Positions 33,622-43,892 of a stretch of DNA of 64,000 nucleotides are shown here, piece by piece. Positions within the stretch are counted from its first letter, which is position 1; every line of letters begins with the position of its first letter. Source of the DNA: Poa pratensis (lineage: Eukaryota > Streptophyta > Magnoliopsida > Poales > Poaceae); the NCBI GenBank assembly GCA_947311845.1, contig CAMZMU010000107.1:37134080-37198079 (forward strand), given 5' to 3'. The position numbers and the translations under genes are program-made. The notes under the pieces are model-generated. The model was not told the origin of the DNA. It made no database searches and worked only from the letters and a program-made list of their open reading frames with translations.

Positions 33622-34382
33622 ATGGCATGCATCCTCGGCGGATCCCAGGCGCCCAAGTCGAACAACCAGTTCAAGCAGTTCGCTCGCGAGCTCAACGCAG
33701 CGCTTCCCGGGGTCGAGACGTCCCGCCCCCTCAAGTGGTCCCAGTACACCATCGCCTTCGACGCCAAAGATCACCCCAAGTCTACAAAGACTGTGGGCAC
33801 CCTCCCGTTGGTGTGCACCCCCACCATCAACAACATCGCCGTCGGCAAGACGCTCATTGATGGGGGTGCAGGCCTAAACGTCATCTCTGTCGAGACCTTC
33901 GAGACGCTTCAAGTGCCCTACGAGTGGCTCATGCCCTCCAGGCCCTTCACCGGGGTCACCAGCGGCTCAATCTCGCCTCTGGGGCAAGTGAGGCTCGCGG
34001 TCACTTTGGCACGCAGGAGAACTACCGCACCGAGCTAATTGACTTCGACGTCGCGCACATTGGCCTGCCCTACAACGCCATCCTCGGCTACCCCGCCCTC
34101 GCGAAGTTCATGGCCGTCACGCACCATGCCTACAACATGGTCAAGATCCCTGGCAGCGGTGGCACCATCACCATACGTGGTCACGTACAGGACGCCACGC
34201 GCGCCGTCGAGATCGCCTACAAGGCCGCTGCCATGGCATTCCCCGCTGACGAGGACATGGAGCCTCTCGAGAGGCCCAAGAAGAAGAAACAACTGTTCAC
34301 TCAAGAGCAAGCATCTACAAAGAAGGTGTCGCTGAGCACCAGCGGCTCGGGGGCTGAGGCTCGGGGGCTAGCGTCACCATAG
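33622..34382 (+). pseudogene. Aspartic protease region of element B
   Basis: A segment ARELNAALPG... leads to the active-site motif TLIDGGAGLNVIS (near 33850-33890), the D-G-G version of the retropepsin D-[TS]-G common in this lineage. It continues, after a frameshift near 34000, as GLPYNAILGYPALAKFMAV, the second conserved protease block. It would process the polyprotein inside the particle. Confidence 0.8.
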
Positions 34383-34438
34383 GCGCTGGCTTGCCTCCCA
34401 AATAGGAAAGCGCGCTCGTCGCCTTCCTTCGGGCAAAT

Positions 34439-35362
34439 TCTGACATGTTCGCATGGACTCCGTCAGAAATGTCCGGTGTACCAAGGGAGGTGATCGAGCA
34501 CCACTTAGCCGTGTGTCCAGACGCACGCCCTGTAAAGCAAAAAGCGCGGAAACAAGCCCCCGAGAAGCAAGCGTTCATCATCAAAGAAGTAGAGAAGCTG
34601 AAAGCAGCAGACATCATTCGAGAAGTTGCCCACCCCACTTGGCTCTCCAACGGTGTGGTTGTCCCAAAACCCAATGGAGGAGGCCGGCTCTGCATCGACT
34701 ACACAGACGTGAACAAGGCTGCCCCAAGGATCCTACCCCATGCCAAGGATAGACCAGATTGTGGACTCCACCGCCGGCTGTGATCTCCTCTGTTTCCTGG
34801 ATGCCTTCTCAGGCTACCACCAGATCAAAATGGCCAAGGAAGACGAGGAGAAAACAGCATTTCTCACCCCTTGTGGTGTGTATTGCTACACTTGCATGCC
34901 CTTTGGCCTGAAAAAGCCGGCGCCACCTTCCAGAGGCTCATGAGGATCGCCTTGGGGGCTCAGATGGGAAGAAATGCAGAAGCTTATGTCGACGACATCG
35001 TGGTCAAGTCTCGCGAGGGAGACACTCTCTTGAAGGATCTCGAGGAAACCTTCGCCAGCCTGCGCAAGGTGAACATCAAGTTAAACCCCGCCAAGTGCGT
35101 CTTCGGGGTGCCTTCAGGCAAGCTCCTCGGGTTCCTCGTGTCCCACCGCGGCATAGAAGCAAACCCTGACAAGATCAAGGCTATAGAAGACATGCAGCCA
35201 CCTCGCCGCCTCAAGGACATGCAGCGCCTAGCAGGATGCATGGCCAGCTTAGGCCGCTTCATCTCCAAGTTCGGCGAGAGAGCCTTGCCATTTTTCAAGA
35301 TCATGAAGAAATCCGGCACCTTCAAGTGGACTCCAGAGGCTGACGAAGCATTAAGGACTTGA
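34439..35362 (+). pseudogene. Reverse transcriptase region of element B
   Basis: Blocks in order: MFAWTPSEMSGVPREVIEHH, LCIDYTDVNKA, FLDAFSGYHQIKM, CMPFGLK, FQRLMR and the catalytic YVDDIVVKS, then KCVFGVPSGKLLGFLVS and RRLKDMQRLAG. The frame shifts near 34730 and again near 34900 (KKPAPP for KNAG). The catalytic residues are present, but no single frame encodes them together. Confidence 0.9.
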
Positions 35363-36440
35363 AGAAATACTTGGCTAGCTCACCAGTCATGGTAGCCCCC
35401 AGGGCAGGCGAGCATCTGAAGCTGTACCTAGCAGCCACTCCACAAACTGCTAGCGCCGTCCTGGTGGTGGAAAGAGAAGAGCCAGTTCTCCCCAAGAAAA
35501 GCACTGCCACACCAAGTCCAGAACCTCCCGACGAGGAACAGTCTCTCCAGACCCAGTGCCAGGCCCACAGCCTCAAGTCGAGCCCTCCACGAGCACCCTG
35601 CCGAGGCTCCTCCACAGGCAAACCTCGCCAAAACTCCTGAGGAGCCTCTCGAGGGAGCCGACGCTGCTGCACCATCAACGACCCTCGTCGAGCATCCAGT
35701 CTACTTCGTCAGTACTGTACTGCGAGATGCTCGCGAGCGGTACCCAGTGCAGCAGAAGCTCCTCCTCGCGCTACTCATCGCCTCCAGGAAGCTGCGCCAC
35801 TACTTCCAGGGTCACCCCATCACGGTGGTCACGTCCTTCCCCCTGGAGCAGATCCTGCGCAACCCCAACGCTACTGACCGCGTCGCAGGGTGGAACATTG
35901 AGCTGCAGCCATTCAACTTGCGCTTCGACACCACAAGAGTCATAAAAGGGAGAGCGCTGGCGGATTTCGTCGCCGAGTGGACAGACCCAACTCCTGAAGA
36001 GCCTCGCGAAGAAGAAACCGCGTCATCGGGAGATACAATGCCAAGCACTGGACCATGCACTTCGATGGAGCTTTCGCCTGCCGCAATGGTGGGGCTGGCG
36101 TTGTCTTAACCTCACCAAAAGGTGACAAGCTCTACTACGCCATCCAGCTGTGCTTCACAATAGACAAGATCTCCAACAACATCGCCGAGTACGAGGGCCT
36201 CCTCGCCGGGCTCAGAGCCGCAATCGCCCTTGGCGTCAAGCACTTACTCATAAAGGGTGATTCCCAGCTCCTGGTTAACTTCTCCAACAAGAGCTACACG
36301 CCTAAGACGACCACATGGCCGCCTACCTTGAAGAGGTCCGCAAGCTCGAGAAGCACTTCAGGGGCATGGAGCTCATGCACATCCCGCGAAAGGAGAACCA
36401 AGAGGCAGATGACATCGCCAAGCGAGCATCACGAAGGCAG
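35359..36440 (+). pseudogene. RNase H region(s) of element B
   Basis: First comes the connection-type RNase H ([18 protein letters not shown]), an acidic linker, then [19 protein letters not shown] and [11 protein letters not shown]. An additional plant-type RNase H1 domain follows: [41 protein letters not shown] and RKENQEADDIAKRA. A second, acquired RNase H is a known feature of Tat-lineage elements. Several frame changes occur (about 35640, 36050, 36310). Confidence 0.85.
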
Positions 36441-37959
36441 GCCCAGTCGGCCGGCGTGTTTGAAGAGAGACTCTCCAAGGCGTCCATAAAGCAGCCACAA
36501 GAAGCAGCAGCCGCAAGCACAGACGAAGTACTCCCACCACCTCCTATAGGTGGGGCACCCAACTGCGGTCCATCCTCAGGGGAGCGTCTGCTGCTGGCTA
36601 TGGTGCACCAAGAGACAGGCTGGGTTGACGAACTCAAAGACTACCTGCTGAAGGGAGTCCTTCCTGAAGAAGACGCGGAGGCAGAACGAGTGGCTCGACA
36701 AGCCAAGTCATACTACATCCTCGAGGGAGACCTGTACCGCAAGCGCCCAAATGGAATTGCACTCAAGTGCGTCCCCCCCGAGGAAGGCCGCATGCTGATC
36801 AGAGACATTCACAGTGGAGAGTGTGGCCACCATTCCTCTGCACGCACCCTGGCAGGCAAGGTCTTCAGGAGCGGTTTCTACTGGCCCCAAGTGCTTCAAG
36901 ATGCCACCACCATCGTCCAGTCTTGCGATGCGTGCCAGTTCCACGCCAAGCAAGTTCATCAGCCTGCACTGGGACTCCAAACCATCCCGCTCTCGTGGCC
37001 TTTCGCGGTCTGGGGCCTTGACATTCTGGGACCCTTCCCGAGATCACAAGGGGGCTACCGCTTCCTCTTCGTGGCAGTCGACAAGTTCACCAAGTGGGCA
37101 GAGGTTGAAGCAGTGCGCAGCATACCGGCCAGGGCGGCAGTAAAATTCATCAGAGGCCTGGTCTGCCGCTTTGGTGTGCCTAATCGCATCATCACCGACA
37201 ATGGCTCACAATTCACCAGCGGCATCTTCAGGGCCTACTGCGAGAGCCTCGGCACCAAGCTCTGCTTCGCCTCGGTGGCTCACCCACAGAGCAACGGCCA
37301 AGCCGAGCGAGCAAATGCTGAGGTCCTCAAGGGCCTCAAGACAAGAGCTTCAATCGCCTGAAGGGTACGGCAAGGGCTGGATAGACGAACTCCCGTCCGT
37401 GCTCTGGTCCATCCGCACGAACCCCACGAAGCCCACTGGTGAGACGCCATTTGCTCTCGTATATGGAGCTGAAGCAGTCCTCCCCACAGAGATCAAGCAT
37501 GGATCCGCACGGGTCCTTGCCTTCAACGAGGACGATCAAGCAGACCTCCACAGCGACGACCTGCTACTCCTTGACGGGTTGCGCCGCCGTGCCGCCCTCA
37601 GGGCAGCCAAGTACCAGCAAGACCTGCGACGCTACCACAGCCGCCACATACGTCCGCGCACTCTCGAGACAGGCGACCTCGTCCTCAGGAGAATCCTCTC
37701 CAGGGAAGGTCTCCACAAGCTCTCGCCAATGTGGGAAGGCCCCTACAGGGTCTCCCACGCCAGGCCTGGCGCGGTACGCCTCGAAACGGAGGACGGCATT
37801 CCGGTCAAAATCCATGGAACATCGCGCATCTACGCAAGTTCTACCCGTGATCATAGTCACGCCAGACATTTTTTGTCTCTAGAGGGAAGCACACAACTTC
37901 ACCTCCAAGCTTCACAAAAGCTTCTCCTCCCGAGGGCCAGCCCCTCTGAGCTCTCCTGA
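36430..37959 (+). pseudogene. Integrase region of element B
   Basis: The zinc-binding HHCC part is visible (SGECGHHSSARTLAGK ... SCDACQFH). The DDE core follows: first Asp in WGLDILGPF, second in IITDNGSQF, Glu in NGQAERANAEV. After a frameshift near 37340 the C-terminal part continues (YGKGWIDELPSVLWSIRTNP ... GDLVLRRI ... LSPMWEGPYRV) to the end at 37959. It would insert the cDNA into the genome. No full-length frame remains. Confidence 0.88.
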
Positions 37960-37991
37960 TTACGTGCCGCCGCAGGCCGTGAAGAGTCTCA

Positions 37992-38104
37992 GCCAAGCGC
38001 ATCTTGTTGCAGGAGTGGCCTAGGCAGAGCGTGAATTAAAACAAGTCTTAAAACAAAGATAATTGCGCCAAGCGCATCTTGTTGCAGGAGTGGCCTAGGC
38101 AGAG
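37992..38104. repeat. 75-bp tandem duplication between converging genes of element B
   Basis: GCCAAGCGCATCTTGTTGCA and the following GGAGTGGCCTAGGCAGAG occur at 37992-38029 and again at 38067-38104. Each copy holds the palindrome GCCTAGGC. The second copy overlaps the stop of the antisense gene (38095). The first lies just after the pol stop (37959). Confidence 0.85.
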
Positions 38105-41100
38105 GGTTCACCATCGCCGCCCTCTTCAGCCTTCTCTTCTTCGGCGTCTTCATCCTCCTCAGCGGCCTGCTCCGTCTCAACCCTCTTGAAGCGGTCGACG
38201 TAATCGTTGACCTCTTCTCGAACCAAGTTGGAGAGCTCCCAGGCCAGATCCCCCTCGATGGGCTCGGTCACTGACTCGAAGTCGAAGCCGGGGTGAAGGC
38301 GCTGGAGGTTGGCGAAGACGCGATCGATCGCCACGGTCAAGAGCTTGCGACACTCCTCATCACCAACCTCGCCAAGTTCCGCCACAGGGCCCGAGCACAG
38401 AGAAGAGCTGATCGAAGTAGGCGAGGTATGTGGCGGCGTCAGCGTTCCCATTGACGGGAACAACAGGAGCATCCACTCCTAGCTGCCCCGCGAGAATGTT
38501 TCCCCGGGTCACCAAGGACTTGAACACGCGCTCCCGCTGCTGCGTCAGGACCTGCGCCGCCTGCACGCTGTGCTCATCCTCTGCAGCACGCTCCACAGCA
38601 GGGCCTGCCTGCGCAGCCAGCTCCCTCATATCAGCCATCAGGGAGGCGAGGTCTTGATCAGCACGTTCACGAGCCTCTTCCGCGCGGCGACGACCGTCCC
38701 TGGCGCGCCTCACCCGGGCGTTCAGGTTGGCGTTCTGGTGCTCCAGTTGAACAATGCGGGCATTGTCGTCTGCGCGTTTCTTCTTGAAGCGGTCCTTCTG
38801 CTTCCTGAGCTTCCCGGTGTATTCTTCGACGACGGCGGAGCGATATTCTTCTTGCTTGGCAGCGGCATCCTTCTCAGCCTCTTCCTTCCTCGCGGCAAGC
38901 CTTCGTTTGGACTTCTCTACAAGCTTTTTGTGCTTGGCCACCTCCTCGTCATGCTTGCCTATGGCCTCGGCCAGTTTGCCCTCCCGCGCCTCCAGATCCG
39001 CGCGCTGCGTGGACAACTCCTTGTCAGCCTGCAGTTGCCGCTCTTCGCGTTTGAGCACCTCCGCTTCACGCGCCGCCAATACTTGCTCACGGGCATTCAA
39101 GGACACGCGGTGTTGGTCCAAAGACTCCCGCGTTGCCTCAGACTCCGCGACGAATTTCCCCTCGCGGTCGGCAAGCTCTTGGCGCTAAGCGGCTAGCGTG
39201 GCCTCGAGGATCGCCCGCTCTGAGGCAGCGGATTGGCGCTCCGCCGCGGCCGCCTCGCGATCTTCTGCAGCGGCCTGGCGCTCTGCCTGGAGTGGCTCCA
39301 GGGTCTCTTGAGCCTCGCGAACCGCGCTCTCGCGGACCTCCTTGGCGAAGCGCAGCGCCTCCTCTCGCTGCGCCTGCATGGCCTCGTTGTCATGGCGGTG
39401 TTGCTCCACGACCTCGAAGAAGCGGGTCCACGCCCTCTCAAGTTCGTCGTACTCTCTGGCGAGCTCGGCCTCCTCGAGGGCGAGTTGGGCCTCCAGCCCA
39501 TCCAGGGCACCCCGCGCCAGGCGGAAGGTAGAGCTGCGGCGAGCGCCGCTCCAGCTCGTGCCACCCAGGACCAGAGCCCGGGAACTTCCACGAGACATGG
39601 AGGCTCCCTCGTGCGCACTAGTTTCGAGGGTGGGAACCTCCAAACTTGGGCCTGCGTCAACCTCGGCCTGGGGGCTGTGCGAGCCCTCTCCGCCATTGGG
39701 GCCATGGGCTCCGGCACCGTCGTTTTCAACCGGCGCCTCCTCTCGAGCTTCAGGGGCAGGGGAAGATTGCCCAGCCGCCATGGGATCCGCCGCCGCCGAG
39801 CCCGCTGCGATCCCAGAAGAAGTCGCCGCCCCTCAGCATCTGCGTTAGGCGGGGGCGGCGGAGGGACATTTCCCTCCATCGCGGCGTCGGTGCCTTGGGG
39901 CGGCGGGGTAATCCTCTCCCTCATCTCAACGTCAGCGCCTCCCTTCGCCGGCGAGCCACCCCCCGTTTCCTCCGCGGCGACCTCCTCTTGCCGCTCTGGT
40001 GGGGTGACGGGACGTGGTGGTGTCGGTGTGCGCACCGCCGCCTCCTCCTCGGGGCGCGCCTCCGCGGTAGAAGACAAAGTAGCTGCTCCGGCCAGAGGCG
40101 TAACCACCACATGCCCTACGCCTTCCTCCGCCACAGGCTTCGTGGTTTCCTCCGCCACCGGCTCCGAGGCCTCGGTCACTACGGGATTAGCAACCTCTTC
40201 AGCTGAGGGCTCCACAGGCTCCTCGACGGTTGCCGAGGCCAGGCCCCGGACCTCCGCAGCCTTGCGGAGCCTCCGGCGCTTTGCCGTCATAAGATCCCTA
40301 ACAAACAAACAGGGAAGGCCATCAATAGGAGAGCAAGAAAACTCTCGAAAGATGCAAAGACAGGGGCCAATGCTTACCCAGATGACTTGGCGCGTGAGTC
40401 GACCCACATCGTGGTGGATGACCGCCACGACCTCGACGAAGCAGCTCCAGAGCCGGGCCCCTCAGGAGCAGCCTCGGCTTTCCTTTTGAGAGGGGTGCCC
40501 ACTGGGCTCTTGGCGGCCCTGTCGTGAAAAGCCTTGGAGCGGGGGTCGCAGCGTCCCGCTACGGCCTCCTCATCGCTGTCTTCCTCCCCCTCCGCGACCT
40601 GGCGCGAAGGGGCCACAAGGAAATCCTCGTCCCCGCTGGACGAAATTTCCAGAACATCTCCCTCTGGAGGAGCAGGTTTCGAAGAGCTCGCCTCCCCTGC
40701 CGAGGGATTCGCCCCTCCACAGGTGGCGCCCAGATCCTCGTCAGATGCGGCGGGTGATTCCGAGGCCCAATCCTCTTCCACCACGGGCGCCGCGTCCTCC
40801 TTCTTCTCCTCCCCAGCCAGACCCTGAGGGGTGAACTCCGGCATCAGCTCCAGGATCGCGAGGCGCTTCTTCGGGGTAATCTGATGGAGTGGCTTCGCGA
40901 GCTCACTACGCGGCACAGGAACCTCCGGGGCGGTGAAGAGGATGCCCATTATGGAAGCTACGACTTCAGGAAGGTGGGAGCTGCAGTGCAGCCGCATTGC
41001 GTCCGCCGGGCCTGAATACATCCACATCGGCTTTTTGTGCTTCTGGAGAGGGGCGATACGACGCCTCACGAAGTCTTCAGCAACCATCTGGCCCGTGAGG

Positions 41101-41804
41101 CCAGCGTCGCGGACGAGCTTCATGCGTGCGACCAAGTCCGCAATCTTCGGGCTCTGAAGGGTCGCACTCGACCAATTCGAGTTCTTCAGGGGCGGTGCCT
41201 CAGGGACATCGAAGAAGGAATTCTGCGTCTTGGCGTCCACGAGGAACCACCGCTGGCGGAAATCGTCCACCTTCTTCGTCACCCGTGTGATGGGTTTGTC
41301 GCCGTCCCAGGACATGGGGATGTAGATACCTCCCATCCCATCCGCGATGCGGAAGGACACACAACCCGACCGCTCGCCAGGCGCCGTGGAGCGGAGCGCA
41401 TAGAAGCTCCGGAAGAAGGCCACGGAAGGCATCACCCCCAAATACGCCTCGCAAAGATATGCGAAGATGGCGAGGATCAAGATGGAGTTGGGGTGCAGAT
41501 GCAGGAGTTGGATCTGATAGAAGGCCAGAACCTCCTCCAGGAAAGGAGAAAATGGCGGCACCAAACCAGCGAAAATGGTCGGGAAGAAAATGGGATACAG
41601 CCCCGCCGCGAGCTTGCCGAATCGCGCCGCCTTGAGAACGGTGGCGCCGTGCTCATTGTTCTTGCCTGCGGCCATCAGCCGGATCTTGTCCAGCGCCTCC
41701 GCAGTGTGGATGCGAGTCCCCACCAGCGCCGGCGCGAGCTCGTCCTCCTGCTGCGCCTCGGCCGGTACATTCGTCATTGCCGCCTTGCCCTTCTTGGGAC
41801 CCAT
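38095..41804 (-). pseudogene. Antisense extra gene of element B (Transposase_28-like plus coiled coil)
   Basis: Runs opposite to pol. Exon 1 (41804-40378) starts MGPKKGKAAMTN and encodes a globular domain with PPFSPFLEEVLAFYQIQL, PNSILILAIFAYLCEAYLGV and MPSVAFFRSFYAL. This matches the 'putative gypsy type transposon' (Transposase_28) family, followed by an acidic Ser-rich tail. A GT-AG intron (40377-40298) joins in phase to exon 2 (DLMTAKRRRLRKAAEV...). A frameshift near 39850 follows. The rest is a long heptad-rich coiled coil (LEAQLALEEAELAREYDEL; REAEVLKREERQLQADKEL). After stops and shifts near 39185 and 38400 it ends in an acidic C-terminus. Antisense ORFs of this kind are known in Tat elements; their function is unknown. 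This copy is broken. Confidence 0.85.
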
Positions 41805-42107
41805 GGTCGAAGAGAGAAGGGCGGCGGAGCTCGGTGAAGGAGGAGGAGCGCCGGAGACACGGGAGCGCAGGCGTCGAGAGCAAGGAGACGGGCGCGCAAA
41901 TGAGGCAGTAACTGCTGCCTGAACCGGCGCTGCAGGCTTTATTCCCCTCCGAGCAGTTACCGAGACGTGGTGGGACCCCCCACTACGCCCATCATCTCCG
42001 AGGAGAACGTGTCGTCGCGGCGTAACTACCCTGCACGTGTCTCAGGCCGGCCGGACACTTTGGGCCCATGACGGTTCGCCTGCGTCCATCAGACTACATC
42101 GTGCCCA

Positions 42108-42126
42108 TCATGGGCCCGGGGGCTAC
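42108..42126 (+). other. Polypurine tract of element B
   Basis: ATCATGGGCCCGGGGGCTAC directly precedes the 3' LTR start TGTCGG (42127). The GGGGGCTAC type tract is usual for Tat-lineage elements. Confidence 0.7.
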
Positions 42127-43167
42127 TGTCGGCCCAGTGAAATCCAGGGTGTGCTGGGCCTGTCCTATACGGCCCTCGACACTTGATGGCCGATTTTTGC
42201 TAAGGACCAAGCCTACGGTTTGGAGAGCCTCGTGAGGCAAATTGCCTCGCGAGGGGATTTGAGGCAGCGGAGGCCTGCGGAGGCCATATCCACTGCTGCC
42301 CCCTCTTTAAGGAAATCTCCCCTGGGGAGAGGTCAACGCCGAATTCTCTACAGGGCATCCAAGCCCTCGTGGAGATCGCTTCGCTGCAAAGCAACCTCTG
42401 CAGAGCGCACATGGGCTCTGCAGCGGCCGCAGAGTGACGCGCGCCCCTGCGCGCGGTGACGACGACGCCGCAGTTGCCATTTTGGTGATTAAAGTGGTCA
42501 ATAAAGCTGTGTCACCCGCTCCGGACTACAAGGATTTCCTCTTTGGTGATAAGGGGACCGGCCGGCGCTACGCTCCAAGGCCAACGTCACCGTGGGCACC
42601 CCCACGTTCCTCTGCGGCCCCAGCTGTCCGTCCTGCGTGGACGGTGGGTACTCTGCTACAGGAGTCAGCTTTACGCTCATGGACCGCGTCCATGGACGTC
42701 CGGGCTGCGATGCACCGCGCTCCACCTTCTGCGCCACGTGACAGCCCTACCACAGTGCGAGTGCACGGAGGGAGCACGGGGCGCCTATAAAAGGAGGGCA
42801 AGGTGCACCGTAGCAAGGATCGGATCCTCATTCCAGCATCGCCACTTACGCGCAAGGAAGAAGAAGACCCTTGCTTCCCTTCCTTGTATACACCATTGCC
42901 AAAAGAGAGCCTTCGGCAAGCTCATTGTACTGTAACCTCTACAAGCAGTGCAATACAGACAAGCAGGAGTAGCGGTATTACCTCCACACGAGGGCCGTGA
43001 ACCTGGGTACGGGCTGGTGTTCATCTCTGTCGTGATGTCCCTCCGCTTGCTCGACGAGCACCGTCGCCGTGCAGGTTGAGGGTTGTTTGACCAACGTGTT
43101 CAGCCCCTTACACGAACTCTCTTCGTGAGCTTGACTATCCCTGTTTCGTGGGAGTCATTCTCCGACA
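42127..43167 (+). repeat. 3' LTR of element B
   Basis: Nearly identical to 30886-31919. Differences include single-base changes and indels of 1-3 bp (for example GGACGTCCGGG against GGACCGGG). TATA box at 42786-42792. Followed by the target duplication GAGGT (43168-43172). Confidence 0.95.
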
Positions 43168-43892
43168 GAGGTTGACATTATCATGCGTTTACCGGCACAC
43201 ACAAGACACCATATGAAGAAATTATGTGCACGGTATATGAACACATCATCCATCATGACGTGTCTCTTCATTTGCACATCACCAACCACACAAAAATCAA
43301 TTGGAAAATATGACATATGTGGATAGTCACTATGCAAATTGAAGGATGGAACAAGGTCCATAAGAGAAAACAAAATATCTCCAAAATGTGAGAAAGTTAT
43401 GGGGGCAATCTCATTATCAAGCATTTCATCATTATTGCAAACAACACATGTGAACGAGAAATTGTTCAACATATTGAAAGCAACAATGGGAGAAAAATGG
43501 AAACACTCAAAACAAGGCATGCTCATGGAAAAATCATCACAAATAGGTAATTCCACTTGATCAACATTGGTTTCAAACAACGTATCACAAGGAAATAAGA
43601 ACGAATCATATGTGACCTCAAAAGAATCATCCATAGCATGCAAGCAATCATAGTTCATCATGTCCACTAGAGGGAACATGGTCACATCAACACCCATACC
43701 TTGGTAGTCCCACTCATATGAAGTAGGTGTTGAAGTAGTAGGGGCTTCCATGTAGCCGACTTGTCCATCTTGAAATAGACATGGGGTGGCATCATCATCA
43801 TACTCCATGTACATCTTCTCCATTTGAGGCACCGTCATTTCAAGGAGTGACGTCTCATCATCCATGGAACCTAGCACACAATGAGAAAACAC
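43155..43892 (-). pseudogene. Element A downstream ORF, cut by element B
   Basis: Begins MFSHCVLGSMDDETSLLEM and is acidic and Met/Asp-rich (MDDSFEVTYDSFLFPCDTL). It ends with the module NNFSFTCVVCNNDEM and a hydrophobic tail. Its last three residues and stop derive from the LTR of element B. Before the insertion the frame would have ended a few codons later. It relates to the Cys-rich ORF at 30109-30780. Function unknown. Confidence 0.55.

Larger units (their letters stand above)
30886..43167 (+). mobile_element. Element B: complete Tat-type Ty3/gypsy retrotransposon (12.3 kb)
   Basis: LTRs lie at 30886-31919 and 42127-43167. Both start TGTCGGCCCAGTG and end TCATTCTCCGACA. The target duplication GAGGT flanks the element (30881-30885, 43168-43172). 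It has a primer site at 31922-31940, a polypurine tract before 42127, gag-protease-RT-RNase H-integrase in that order (Ty3 order) and an antisense extra gene between integrase and the 3' LTR. That extra gene is characteristic of the Tat lineage. The pol frame has several frameshifts. The LTRs differ by roughly ten substitutions plus small indels (counted by eye), so it is a recent insertion. Confidence 0.95.

Noticed and set aside
38360..39781. Coiled-coil frames as a host myosin- or kinesin-like gene
   Set aside because: They continue the antisense gene of element B, in the same place as in other Tat elements.
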